Shown here one piece after another: positions 15,889 to 24,800 of a stretch of 44,678 nucleotides of DNA. The DNA comes from Clostridium sp. 28_17 (lineage in GTDB: Bacteria > Bacillota > Clostridia > TANB77 > CAG-508): contig MNRS01000022.1 in assembly GCA_001916065.1 (NCBI GenBank), positions 44,055 through 88,732 of the forward strand. The letters run 5' to 3'. Made by a program: the position numbers and the translations under genes. Positions within the stretch are counted from its first letter, which is position 1, and each line of letters starts with the position of its first letter. The notes beneath the pieces were generated by a model that did not search any database, was not told the DNA's origin, and worked only from the letters and a program-made list of their open reading frames with translations.

Positions 15889-17193
15889 ATGAATATTCTA
15901 GAAATAATAGAAAAAAAGAGAGAAAAACAAGAATTAACAAAACAAGAAATTGAATACTTTGTAAAAGAATATGTTGAAGGAGAAATTGCAGACTACCAAG
16001 CAGCAGCATTAGTAATGGCAATATTCTTAAATGGAATGACAAAACAAGAAACAACAAACTTAACAATAGCAATGGCACATTCAGGAGAAATATTAGACTT
16101 ATCAAAATTAAACAAAACAATAGTAGACAAGCACTCAACAGGAGGGGTAGGAGACAAAGTGTCAATTTGCTTACTACCACTAGTTGCATCACTAGGAGTA
16201 CCAGTTGCAAAAATGTCAGGAAGAGGACTAGGATTTACAGGAGGAACAGTTGACAAAATGCAATCAATACCAGGATACAAAACAGACATCGATATCAACA
16301 GTTTTATAAAAAATGTGGAAAACGTTGGTATAAGTATGATATCACAGACAATGAACTTAGCACCAGCAGATAAAAAACTATATGCACTAAGAGATAGTAT
16401 TGCATGTGTTGAAAGCATCCCATTAATTGCATCAAGCATAATGAGTAAAAAAATAGCCAGTGGCGCAGAAAAAATTGTATTAGATGTAACTGTTGGAAAA
16501 GGTGCATTTATGAAAACTATGGAAAATGCAGAACTACTTGCAAATGAAATGATAGAAATAGGAAAACTTGCAAATAGAGAAACAGTATGTGTCCTAACAA
16601 ATATGAACGAACCACTTGGATTTGCAGTAGGAAATAACTTAGAAGTAATAGAAGCCATTAAATTCCTAAAAGGAGATATGCCAGAAGACTTGAGGCAAGT
16701 TGTATTGGAACTTGGAGCATATATGATAAAACTTGCAGGACTTGGCGAAGACTTAGAAGAAAATAAAAACAGAATGCTAGAAAATATATCAAATGGAAAG
16801 GCATTAAACAAATTTATAGAAATGGTAAAAAAACAAGAAGGAGACATTTCATATTTAGAAGATACTAATAAATTTGAAAAAGCGAAAATAATTGAGCCAA
16901 TTATAGCAAAACAAGATGGATATATTCAAGAAATGAATGCAGAAGAAATCGGAAAAGTGGCTTGTGGACTTGGAGCAGGAAGAGTTAGAAAAGAAGATAG
17001 TATAGATTATACTGTGGGAATTATTTTAAATAAAAAAGTAGCAGATAAAGTAACAATGGGAGAGGTCCTAGGATATATTCATGCAAATAGTCAAGAAAAA
17101 TATAAAGAAACAGAAAGAAAATTAGCAGAAATTATAAAAATAAGTGATAATAAAATTGAAAAAGAACCAACAATTTTTGGTATTTGTAAATAA
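15889..17193 (+). CDS. pdp: Pyrimidine-nucleoside phosphorylase
   Basis: A 434-residue cytosolic enzyme that splits uridine, thymidine and deoxyuridine with phosphate for salvage. The family signature SGRGLGFTGGTVDKMQSIPG is present, with DKHSTGGVGDK at the phosphate site, YALRD and IASSIMSKKIA in the pyrimidine pocket and a C-terminal alpha/beta domain. Length and motifs fit Pdp rather than strict thymidine phosphorylase, though the two are hard to separate by eye. It is apparently not in a deoxyribose operon here. Confidence 0.92.
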   Translation: MNILEIIEKKREKQELTKQEIEYFVKEYVEGEIADYQAAALVMAIFLNGMTKQETTNLTIAMAHSGEILDLSKLNKTIVDKHSTGGVGDKVSICLLPLVASLGVPVAKMSGRGLGFTGGTVDKMQSIPGYKTDIDINSFIKNVENVGISMISQTMNLAPADKKLYALRDSIACVESIPLIASSIMSKKIASGAEKIVLDVTVGKGAFMKTMENAELLANEMIEIGKLANRETVCVLTNMNEPLGFAVGNNLEVIEAIKFLKGDMPEDLRQVVLELGAYMIKLAGLGEDLEENKNRMLENISNGKALNKFIEMVKKQEGDISYLEDTNKFEKAKIIEPIIAKQDGYIQEMNAEEIGKVACGLGAGRVRKEDSIDYTVGIILNKKVADKVTMGEVLGYIHANSQEKYKETERKLAEIIKISDNKIEKEPTIFGICK

Positions 17194-17197
17194 ATTA

Positions 17198-17227
17198 TTG
17201 AAATAGAGTATATTTTAGTGATATAAT
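17198..17227 (+). promoter_or_regulatory. Promoter of the small membrane protein-cdaA unit
   Basis: TTGAAA (17198-17203), 18 bases, TATAAT (17222-17227), beginning five bases after the pdp stop. Confidence 0.7.
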
Positions 17228-17260
17228 ATAAAAAGTACAAAAATAAAGGAGTGAAACATA

Positions 17261-17407
17261 ATGAAAAACAATAAAGAGAAAAAAATAAAAAACAAAGAAC
17301 AAAGAAAATATGATAAAGGACAAGTATTTGTAAAAATAATGGCAGGAATACTAGCAATATTAATGGTATTATCAATAGCAGCATCACAAATATTTGCATT
17401 AATCTAG
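17261..17407 (+). CDS. Small single-pass membrane protein (48 residues)
   Basis: Too short for most gene finders. It reads MKNNKEKKIKNKEQRKYD, a Lys-rich cytoplasmic part, then one membrane helix (FVKIMAGILAILMVLSIAAS) and a short IFALI end. AAAGGAGTG lies nine bases before the ATG, and it has a good promoter. The pattern resembles the DUF4044-type small proteins of Firmicutes, but I am not certain. It precedes cdaA by 34 bases and is probably co-transcribed. Confidence 0.7.
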   Translation: MKNNKEKKIKNKEQRKYDKGQVFVKIMAGILAILMVLSIAASQIFALI

Positions 17408-17441
17408 AAAAAAATTCTCAAAAATTGAGAGAAGGTGTAAT

Positions 17442-18377
17442 ATGGAAAAAAGTATAAGTAGTAGTTGGATGAATTTTTATAATGAAAATATTGTAAAAGG
17501 CTTTCAAAATTTAAGTGAAAACCCATTTACATTATTTACAACAATATTAGATTTAGTAATAGTAATATTTTTATTATACTGTTTTGTAAAAATGGTAAAA
17601 GGCTCAAGAGCATGGCAATTAATAAAGGGAATAGCATTTTTAATAATTGCAACATGGCTTAGCGGATTACTAAATTTAAAAATATTGAACTCAATTTTAA
17701 CAGGAATAATGAATTGGGGAGTAATAGCAATAATAGTAATATTCCAACCTGAATTAAGAAGAGGATTAGAACAATTAGGAACAAATAAATTTACAAAATT
17801 TTTTGGTTTAGATAGTGATTTAGCAACAAAAACAAAAGAAGATATTTACAAGGTTGTAATTGCAGCAACAGAACTTTCTAAAACAAAAACAGGTGCATTA
17901 ATTGTACTTGAAAGAGATATAAATATTCAAGATATTATAGCAACAGGAGTTCCAATGAATTCAGAAATATCACCACAATTATTAGTAAATATATTTGTAC
18001 CAAAAACACCATTACATGATGGAGCAGTAGTAATAAGTAATAACAAAATAGCAGCGGCAGCGTGTGTATTACCACTTGCAGATGACCAAGACATTGCAAA
18101 GGAATTGGGAACAAGACATAGAGCGGCTATTGGGATTTCAAAAGAATCAGACAGTATAGTTGTAGTAGTCTCTGAGGAAACTGGTAAAATTTCTGTTGCA
18201 AAAGATGGAACATTAATTGCAGATGTTAGAGAAGATGTTTTGAAAAAAATCTTAATAAGTAACATTGTTACAAAAAGATTCACACAGAAAAAAACTGAAA
18301 GAAATAATAAATTAGAAGTTATAAAGAAAAAGTTTAGTACAAAAACAAAAAATGAAAATACAGAAGAAAATAAATAA
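17442..18377 (+). CDS. cdaA: Diadenylate cyclase CdaA (c-di-AMP synthase)
   Basis: A 311-residue membrane enzyme that joins two ATP into cyclic di-AMP, controlling potassium, osmolytes and wall homeostasis. It has three N-terminal membrane helices (about 25-110), then a DisA_N domain with the catalytic DGAVV motif (PLHDGAVVIS) and the nucleotide-binding RHR motif (GTRHRAAIGIS). The C-terminal tail is Lys/Asn-rich. No ybbR (cdaR) or glmM follows; the usual cdaA-cdaR-glmM cluster is broken here and truA comes next. A small TCTCA/TGAGA hairpin (17416-17430) abuts its ribosome binding site. Confidence 0.93.
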   Translation: MEKSISSSWMNFYNENIVKGFQNLSENPFTLFTTILDLVIVIFLLYCFVKMVKGSRAWQLIKGIAFLIIATWLSGLLNLKILNSILTGIMNWGVIAIIVIFQPELRRGLEQLGTNKFTKFFGLDSDLATKTKEDIYKVVIAATELSKTKTGALIVLERDINIQDIIATGVPMNSEISPQLLVNIFVPKTPLHDGAVVISNNKIAAAACVLPLADDQDIAKELGTRHRAAIGISKESDSIVVVVSEETGKISVAKDGTLIADVREDVLKKILISNIVTKRFTQKKTERNNKLEVIKKKFSTKTKNENTEENK

Positions 18378-18381
18378 TTAT

Positions 18382-18405
18382 AAAGTCGCTAATATGGCGA
18401 CTTTT
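18382..18405 (+). terminator. Terminator after cdaA
   Basis: AAAGTCGC (18382-18389) pairs with GCGACTTT (18397-18404) with a short T-run. A second partial copy of the arm (AAAGCGACTTTGC) follows before truA. Confidence 0.65.
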
Positions 18406-18450
18406 ATAGTACAAGAAATAAAGCGACTTTGCATATAAGAAAGGAAAAAA

Positions 18451-19191
18451 ATGAGAAATATAAAACTAACAATAGAATATGATGGAAAAGACTTCAATGG
18501 TTGGCAAAAGCAACCAACAAAACTAAATATTCAAGGTACAATTGAGCAAGCAATAAAAATTGTAACAGGAGAAGAAGTAGACTTGATGGCATCAGGAAGA
18601 ACAGATGCAGGAGTTCACGCATTTGGACAAGTTGCAAATTTTAAAACAAACTCAAATATCCCAATAGAAAAAATACCAATTGCATTAAACTCAAACTTAA
18701 AAAAATCAATAAGAATTATATCGGCAGAAGAGGTAGATGAGAGATTCCACAGTAGACTTACATGCAAAAGGAAAACTTATAGATATGTTATAAATAACTC
18801 TGAATTTTCATCTGCAATATATAGAAATTTAGAAACACATATTCCACAAAAATTGGATATTGAAAAAATGAAACAAGCAGCAAAATATTTTGAAGGAGAA
18901 CATGATTTTAAAGCATTTAAGGCAAGCGGGACAAGTAGTAAAAGCAGTGTTAGAATAATATACAAGGCAGTAGTTTATGAGATGCCAAATAATAGAATTT
19001 ATATTGAACTTACAGGTAATGGATTCTTGTATAACATGGTTAGAATAATTGCCGGAACTTTGGTTGATGTTGGAACGGGAAAAATTCAACCGGAAGATAT
19101 TGAAAAAATTATTGAGTCAAAGGATAGAAGTTTGGCAGGAAAAACTTTACAACCAAATGGATTGTATTTAGTTGAAGTCAATTATGAATAA
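18451..19191 (+). CDS. truA: tRNA pseudouridine(38-40) synthase TruA
   Basis: A 246-residue enzyme modifying uridines 38-40 in the tRNA anticodon arm. The catalytic aspartate is in ASGRTDAGVHAFGQV; FHSRLTCKRKTYRY and GNGFLYNMVRIIAGTLVDVG are the other conserved blocks. Length is typical. The start follows AAGAAAGGAAAAAA. It lies away from the rplM/ecf cluster where TruA often sits in Firmicutes. Confidence 0.95.
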   Translation: MRNIKLTIEYDGKDFNGWQKQPTKLNIQGTIEQAIKIVTGEEVDLMASGRTDAGVHAFGQVANFKTNSNIPIEKIPIALNSNLKKSIRIISAEEVDERFHSRLTCKRKTYRYVINNSEFSSAIYRNLETHIPQKLDIEKMKQAAKYFEGEHDFKAFKASGTSSKSSVRIIYKAVVYEMPNNRIYIELTGNGFLYNMVRIIAGTLVDVGTGKIQPEDIEKIIESKDRSLAGKTLQPNGLYLVEVNYE

Positions 19192-19384
19192 ATAAATGTC
19201 AAAATATATCGAAAATTTCTTTCTGACAATTGACATAAAAATATGGTGATATATGGTCATGCAATTAATTAGACGTTTATACGATACGAGTGAAAAAACT
19301 GAAAGAGATTAAAAGTAACAAAAAACAGCAAAAAGCATAAAATATAGTAAAAAGAAAATTCATCAAGGTGAAAGGAGAAAAGCA

Positions 19385-19867
19385 ATGAACACATTACTTA
19401 TATTTTTTGCATTACCAATAGCAATAATAATAATCTCAATAGCACTACAAAAAATATTCAAATGTCCATTTTTAGTAGCTGGAATAATATTTGCAATATT
19501 TTTAATAGTAACATTTGCAATAGGAAACTTAAATTATTTAGTAGCAACGATAGCATACACAATATTAGCATTTATAACGGCAATATTAACAAACATAATT
19601 TGCAGAATACTTAGAGAATTAGATAGAAGAGAAGAAGCAAACAATAACAGTGGAAATTTATTGACAATAAGTAGCAATGGATGTAATGGAGTTGAAAATG
19701 ATTTACTAACAATTAACGCAAGTTATCCAAACAATAATAGTAACAATACAGGTTCTTGCAGTTGCAACACATCAAATGACTCTATTGCAGTAAGAGCAAA
19801 AGTAATCCCAAATAACAACACAAATGGAAGAACAGGAAGTTTCTGTGGATGTTTTAGAAGAAGATAA
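19385..19867 (+). CDS. DUF2651-like membrane protein with Asn/Ser-rich tail
   Basis: A 160-residue protein. Residues 1-80 hold three membrane helices (LLIFFALPIAIIIISIALQK, FLVAGIIFAIFLIVTFAIG, LVATIAYTILAFITAILTNI), a pattern like clostridial DUF2651 proteins of unknown role. The rest is a hydrophilic tail rich in Asn and Ser with several Cys (SCSCN, FCGCFRRR) that could bind metal or be disordered. RBS AAGGAGAAA is good. The 190 bases upstream contain a possible promoter (TTGACA at 19230, TATGGT at 19252) and no gene. Confidence 0.65.
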   Translation: MNTLLIFFALPIAIIIISIALQKIFKCPFLVAGIIFAIFLIVTFAIGNLNYLVATIAYTILAFITAILTNIICRILRELDRREEANNNSGNLLTISSNGCNGVENDLLTINASYPNNNSNNTGSCSCNTSNDSIAVRAKVIPNNNTNGRTGSFCGCFRRR

Positions 19868-19917
19868 AAAATGTTATAGCAAACTATTAAAATAAATACA
19901 AAATATAAATAGTAAAA

Positions 19918-19954
19918 ACGAATTTTGCAATAAAATTTGCAAAGTTCGCTTTTT
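19918..19954 (+). terminator. Terminator after the DUF2651-like gene
   Basis: CGAATTTTGCAA (19918-19929) pairs with TTGCAAAGTTCG (19936-19947) with one wobble, followed by a six-T run. Confidence 0.85.
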
Positions 19955-20040
19955 TATGTTAAACTAATAGATGCAAAACATTTTAGAAAATAAGGTTGAA
20001 ATACATTTATCAAGTTTTCACCTTAAGAAAGGATATAAAA

Positions 20041-20934
20041 ATGTTAGAAATTATAGAAGATACATTAATAGATGCAATAAAACTATTACCATTTTTATTT
20101 ATAACATATTTGATTATGGAATATATAGAACACAAAATGGGACACAAAACAAAGCAGGCAATAAAAAAATCAGGAAAATGGGGACCAATCATAGGAAGCA
20201 TACTAGGAGTATTTCCACAATGTGGATTTTCAGTATCAGCAACAAACTTGTATGCAGGACGAGTTATAACATTAGGAACATTAATTGCAGTATATTTATC
20301 TACATCAGATGAAATGTTGCCAATATTTATTTCAGAAGCAGTATCACCAATTATTATATTAAAAATATTGGGTATAAAACTTGTAATAGGAATGATTGCA
20401 GGAATAATAATAGATTTAATTGTCCATATTATAAACAACAAAATAATAAACAAACAAAATTCTAAAGAAATGGTAGAAGAAAATGAAGAAGACGAAATAG
20501 GGCATATATGTGAAGAAGAACACTGCCATTGTAACGAAAGTGGAATCCTAAAATCTTCAATACATCATACTTTGAGCATATTTTTATTTATAATAATAAT
20601 TACATTTATTATAAATACAGTAGTACATTTTGTTGGAGAAGACACAATAGCAAGTTGGATATTGAACAAACCTGTTATAGGACCACTAATAACGTCACTA
20701 ATTGGATTGATTCCAAACTGTGCGGCATCAGTAATAATTACAAATATGTATTTAGAAAATGTAATATCACTTGGAAGTATGATTTCTGGCCTTTTAACAG
20801 GGGCAGGAGTGGGACTTGCAGTATTATTTAAAACTAATAATAAAATAAAAGAAAATATTGGAATAATTTTTTTACTATATGCAATAGGAGCAATTTCAGG
20901 AATTATAATTGATTTAATTGGAATTGCATTATAG
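20041..20934 (+). CDS. Putative manganese transporter (ArsP_2-type permease)
   Basis: A 297-residue polytopic protein with two similar halves. Each half has a Cys-containing signature: GVFPQCGFSVSATNLYAGR in the first and GLIPNCAASVIITNMYLE in the second. The halves are split by an acidic, His/Cys-rich loop (EEEHCHCNES) that may bind metal. This is the layout of the family annotated as putative manganese or arsenic-type efflux transporter. I start at ATG 20041, which has AAAGGA at good spacing; an upstream ATG at 19996 has none. Flanking terminators make it a single-gene unit. Substrate is inferred from family naming only. Confidence 0.78.
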   Translation: MLEIIEDTLIDAIKLLPFLFITYLIMEYIEHKMGHKTKQAIKKSGKWGPIIGSILGVFPQCGFSVSATNLYAGRVITLGTLIAVYLSTSDEMLPIFISEAVSPIIILKILGIKLVIGMIAGIIIDLIVHIINNKIINKQNSKEMVEENEEDEIGHICEEEHCHCNESGILKSSIHHTLSIFLFIIIITFIINTVVHFVGEDTIASWILNKPVIGPLITSLIGLIPNCAASVIITNMYLENVISLGSMISGLLTGAGVGLAVLFKTNNKIKENIGIIFLLYAIGAISGIIIDLIGIAL

Positions 20935-20947
20935 AGCAAAAATAAAA

Positions 20948-20985
20948 ACTGTCAGTAGGTAATTAAACCTTTGACAGTCTTTTTA
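20948..20985. terminator. Bidirectional terminator, Mn transporter / VirD4-like gene
   Basis: ACTGTCA (20948-20954) pairs with TGACAGT (20972-20978), with an inner AGGT/ACCT pair, followed by CTTTTT. It separates two converging genes. Confidence 0.8.
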
Positions 20986-23292
20986 TTATTTATTTTTCTT
21001 ATTTTTTAAATTAACAACAATTGCATCCTCATTATCAAAAACATAATTAGAATCTGTTGTATCAGTTTGAACAGGATTTATTTCATTTCTTTCATCTACA
21101 AAATTCAATTTCTTAAGGTTAAATTTTTTCTTATTTAAACCATTTTCTGTGTCCTCAGTTTCGGTAGTAACACCATCTGAATATTTCCCAAAATCAAAAG
21201 TTTTAATCTTTTTAGGTTCTTTATATTTAGAATCCAAATAGTTAAGTTTACCAGGACCAGACATAGGCTTACCATTACTACCTCTAATTTTATAAGCACA
21301 ATCTTTTTGTCCAAGAGTTTGTAATTTACCAGGTTTAAAGTAAGGGGTAAATTTCCATTCAACTCCACCATGTTTTGAGTCATATTTCATCTTATCAAAA
21401 TCAATAGTGTTTCCCATAGACCATTCTCTTTTTTGACCAAATTCAGTACTCCACCATTCAAGTTCTTCTTTTACACCACCACCAGTGAAGATTTTACTTA
21501 CACAGTTCGCTAAAATAGTTTGTTTTTCACCAGAAACATTTAATTGTTCAAGGTTTTGAGCAGAAATTACTGTACCAATTTTGTATTTTCTATACATTGT
21601 AAATATAGGTTCTGTGGCTTTACAAATGAAGTCAGGGAATTCATCAATATACAAGAAATTAGGAACTCTTGATTTTTCGGTTCCAGGTCTTCTTAAAACA
21701 GCATTTTGCATAGAAATTAAGAAGAATAATCCAAAAGCCTTATGATTAGAAGCACCTAAATCTCCACGTCTAGTACATACAAAAGTTATTTCACCATTTG
21801 CTAATGATTTATCAAAGTTTATATTATTGTGTCTATTACACAAAATACTTTTAACGCCAGGAACTCTTAACAGTCTATCAAGAATGTCTGCAACAACAGA
21901 AATAAATGTTTCTGTATTACGTTTATTAGGAGCATCCTTATAAAAGTTATTCTTAAAATAAACAAGTTGAGTATTATATTTCTCTTTTAAATCCTCATCA
22001 TGTTCTAGAATTCTACACATTTTTTCTACTAAATCAAAATTTGTGAACATTTTAAGCATATCTTCTAAGTTAGGTAACATCCCTTCATTCATTTTAGGAT
22101 ACATTTCTTTCAATAATATAGAAATATTTTCAATTGCTTGAATTACTTGTAATTCTTTGAAAAGTTCATATTTTGAAATATCAACCATTGCTTTCATTAC
22201 AGAAGAAATTGTAATTGCAATTTTGTTTGCATCATCATAAACAAAAGGGTTTAAACCAATTGAATTCTTATCTGCTGGATCTATCACATTATAAGGTAAA
22301 CTATAATTCTTACAAATATCAATCATATGTGTAGAAATCTCTTTATCAGGAGATAAAACTGTAACACCACAATTTTTATAAGTGATTTCAGAATTAGAAT
22401 CCAAAATCATTTTTTTCATATAACCTTTATATACATCCTCATTTCCAGAAGTAGGAACCAACATATTTAAATTAAAATGTGTATTTAAATAATCATTATC
22501 ATATGGCCTATTTAATGTTGCAATACCTGTTTTTAATGCAGTAAATCCCATTTCTTTTGAAACCTCTCTAAAGAAGAACTTTTTATCCAAATCTCTTGCA
22601 ATAAATGGTTCATATACCAAAGAAGTTTTTCCAGAACCTGAAGCACCACATACAAATAATGATTGATATCTAGATGATTCTGGCATTGTTATTTGTTGTG
22701 CTGTTTCACTATTTTGGAACAAGTATAAATCACAAGTGTATGGACCGTGACCTTCTTTTTTATCTGATAAATCAATTCCACCATAATCCCAAATTGATTG
22801 AGTCATATCTTTACTATCATTTACACCAAAGTATAGAAAATTGAATACTTTTGGAATCATAAGTACTGGTAGTAAAAGCGTTAATGATGTAAATGCAGGT
22901 CGTACTAAGTCAGAAAAGTCTGTAACTAAATCTACATATCCTGGATTAAATACAAGCAATAGCCATGCTCCTAAATTAAGCCATTGTATAAACATTGAAA
23001 TAGCAATAACGCTTAAACCAATGATATAAATATTAAATAGTGTTACTTTTCTTTTTTTGGTAGATGCAAATTCTGAACTGCCTGAAAATAAAAATGCAAA
23101 TATAGGACAGGCAAGTGCAAAAGTGTACATCAAAGGTCCCCAATATGAGTATGAAACACCTGTAAATAACATTAGCATAAATTCAACGATTCTATCAACA
23201 GCTAAATATACTGTTAAAAGTGTAAGAACATATGTTGCAAAAGTATTTCTACTGGTGCCTAATTTTTTCAAAAATTTGTCTATTATTTTCAT
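20986..23292 (-). CDS. Orphan VirD4/TraG-like (T4CP) DNA-translocase ATPase
   Basis: A 768-residue protein of the type IV coupling protein group. About five membrane helices occupy residues 20-155, followed by a P-loop (CGASGSGKTS, residues 215-224), a Walker B FLYIDEFPDF, and the TVISAQNLEQL block of the VirD4/TraG C-terminal TraM-binding region. The C-terminal 100 residues are charged and probably disordered. In conjugation this ATPase brings DNA to the secretion channel. Here no relaxase, VirB4, VirB6 or other transfer gene is near, and the neighbours are housekeeping genes, so it is either a relic, a conserved chromosomal ATPase or works with distant partners. Start follows AAAGGGGC. Confidence 0.78.
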   Translation of the reverse strand: MKIIDKFLKKLGTSRNTFATYVLTLLTVYLAVDRIVEFMLMLFTGVSYSYWGPLMYTFALACPIFAFLFSGSSEFASTKKRKVTLFNIYIIGLSVIAISMFIQWLNLGAWLLLVFNPGYVDLVTDFSDLVRPAFTSLTLLLPVLMIPKVFNFLYFGVNDSKDMTQSIWDYGGIDLSDKKEGHGPYTCDLYLFQNSETAQQITMPESSRYQSLFVCGASGSGKTSLVYEPFIARDLDKKFFFREVSKEMGFTALKTGIATLNRPYDNDYLNTHFNLNMLVPTSGNEDVYKGYMKKMILDSNSEITYKNCGVTVLSPDKEISTHMIDICKNYSLPYNVIDPADKNSIGLNPFVYDDANKIAITISSVMKAMVDISKYELFKELQVIQAIENISILLKEMYPKMNEGMLPNLEDMLKMFTNFDLVEKMCRILEHDEDLKEKYNTQLVYFKNNFYKDAPNKRNTETFISVVADILDRLLRVPGVKSILCNRHNNINFDKSLANGEITFVCTRRGDLGASNHKAFGLFFLISMQNAVLRRPGTEKSRVPNFLYIDEFPDFICKATEPIFTMYRKYKIGTVISAQNLEQLNVSGEKQTILANCVSKIFTGGGVKEELEWWSTEFGQKREWSMGNTIDFDKMKYDSKHGGVEWKFTPYFKPGKLQTLGQKDCAYKIRGSNGKPMSGPGKLNYLDSKYKEPKKIKTFDFGKYSDGVTTETEDTENGLNKKKFNLKKLNFVDERNEINPVQTDTTDSNYVFDNEDAIVVNLKNKKNK

Positions 23293-23487
23293 TATATAAT
23301 TGCCCCTTTTTTTAATTATATTTTATTTCGATATTTTATAATTCTACATATCTATTATCCTATAAAATTGCGAAAAAAACAAGTATTTTTGGAAAAAAAG
23401 TGCATAAATAAGGCAAATAAAAGAATAAAAATCATACAAAAAACATATAATATTTAAAATAATATTAAATTTAGAGGAGAAAGCATA

Positions 23488-23766
23488 ATGGAAGAATTTA
23501 AAAAAGAACAATTAATAAAAGAAAAAAGTGAAATAGAAAAAGAAATGGAATTAATAAAAAATATAATAAAAACAAGAGAAGAACTAAAAAGTGACAACAA
23601 AAATTTTGAATTTGCAGAACAAGAATTAGTTGATTATTATATATATCATATAAAAGCAAACCAAGCCAAATTAGATTATCTAATAAAATTAGCAAAAGCA
23701 AATGGAATTACCATAGATATAATAAATCAAATAAAATATGAAAAATATGACGAAGAAATAGGGTAG
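23488..23766 (+). CDS. DUF2508-like small coiled-coil protein
   Basis: A 92-residue, highly charged helical protein (MEEFKKEQLIKEKSEIEKE) with no membrane segment. The block EFAEQELVDYYIYHIKANQAKLDYLIKLA resembles DUF2508 (YaaL-like) proteins, which in Firmicutes commonly lie directly before bofA, as here. Function unknown. RBS GAGGAG is well placed. The 195 bases upstream are the A/T-rich divergent region with the VirD4-like gene. Confidence 0.75.
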   Translation: MEEFKKEQLIKEKSEIEKEMELIKNIIKTREELKSDNKNFEFAEQELVDYYIYHIKANQAKLDYLIKLAKANGITIDIINQIKYEKYDEEIG

Positions 23767-23864
23767 AGTAAAAAAGTAAAAAAATATAAATACAAAAATT
23801 TTAATGAATATTTGTCCATATAAACTCATACAAATGTATAAAAAAAGTATAAAGAGGGATGAAT

Positions 23865-24122
23865 ATGGACACAAATATAATTACATATTTAGCATGCATA
23901 TGTTTTTTGTTTATTTTTGGAAGAATATTTATAGTTCCAATAAAAAAGATTTTAAAACTTATTATCAACTCCATTTTAGGAGGACTAACAATATTTTTAA
24001 TAAATCTTGTAGGAGGAATATGGGGCTTCCATATAGGACTTAATATTTTTACAAGTATATTAGTTGGAGTACTAGGACTGCCAGGGGCAGTATGTCTAGT
24101 AATAGTAAAATTATTAATTTAA
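23865..24122 (+). CDS. bofA: Pro-sigma-K processing inhibitor BofA family protein
   Basis: An 85-residue membrane protein with two or three helices. The C-terminal block, from LKLIINSILGGLTIFLIN through GGIWGFHIGLNIFTSILVG to LGLPG, is the BofA hallmark. BofA holds the SpoIVFB protease inactive in the forespore outer membrane until the sigma-K checkpoint opens. I start at ATG 23865, six bases after GAGGG; the ATG at 23859 is too close to it. It supports a sporulating host and pairs with the DUF2508-like gene 98 bases upstream. Confidence 0.85.
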   Translation: MDTNIITYLACICFLFIFGRIFIVPIKKILKLIINSILGGLTIFLINLVGGIWGFHIGLNIFTSILVGVLGLPGAVCLVIVKLLI

Positions 24123-24125
24123 AAA

Positions 24126-24186
24126 TTCGGGATTAAGTGACTAACCAAGGAGTTAAGTAGTAGAACACAAAATCCCGGATTTTTAT
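24126..24186 (+). terminator. Terminator after bofA
   Basis: TTCGGGATT (24126-24134) pairs with AATCCCGGA (24171-24179) over a 36-base loop, followed by TTTTT. Confidence 0.65.
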
Positions 24187-24257
24187 TTTCAATTTTATGA
24201 TTTTTATTGATTAAAAAATCGAAGTATGATAGCATAAGAGTGAAGGGGGGAAAAAGC

Positions 24258-24800
24258 ATGATATATATAATTATATTGTTAGGAATTATATTAGTGTATG
24301 GTATAATAACATATAATAATTTAACAAAATGGAAAAATCTTGTAAAAGAAGCATTTTCAACTATGGATATATATCTAAAGAAAAGATGGGATTTAATACC
24401 AAACTTAGTAGAAATAGTTAAAGGATATGCACAACACGAAAAAGATGTATTAGAAAAAATAACAGAATTAAGAACAAACAATTACGAAGAAATGTCAAAA
24501 GACAAAAAAATAAACATTAATGAACAAATAACAAATAACTTATCTAAAATTGTTGCAATTGCAGAAAATTATCCTGAACTAAAATCAAGCGAAAACTTTT
24601 CACAACTAAGCAAAGACCTAACTAAAATTGAAGATGAGATAGCAAATAGTAGAAAATATTATAATGGAACAGTTAGAATATATAATAATAAAATTCAAAT
24701 GTTTCCAAGCAGTATAATTGCAAAAATATTTGGATTTAAAGAATCAAAAATGTTTGAAGCAAACATTGAAGAAAAAAATAATATAAAGGTGGAAATATAA
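24258..24800 (+). CDS. lemA: LemA family membrane protein
   Basis: A 180-residue protein with one N-terminal membrane helix (MIYIIILLGIILVYGIITYN) and a long helical bundle. NNLTKWKNLVKEAFSTMDIYLKKR, RWDLIPNLVEIVKGYAQHEK and the ARKYYN-like SRKYYNGTVRIYNN block are diagnostic of LemA. The start is ATG 24258 behind GAAGGGGGG, not the upstream ATG at 24207. It lies directly before the DUF2207 gene, the common partner. The function of LemA is not settled. Confidence 0.9.
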   Translation: MIYIIILLGIILVYGIITYNNLTKWKNLVKEAFSTMDIYLKKRWDLIPNLVEIVKGYAQHEKDVLEKITELRTNNYEEMSKDKKININEQITNNLSKIVAIAENYPELKSSENFSQLSKDLTKIEDEIANSRKYYNGTVRIYNNKIQMFPSSIIAKIFGFKESKMFEANIEEKNNIKVEI

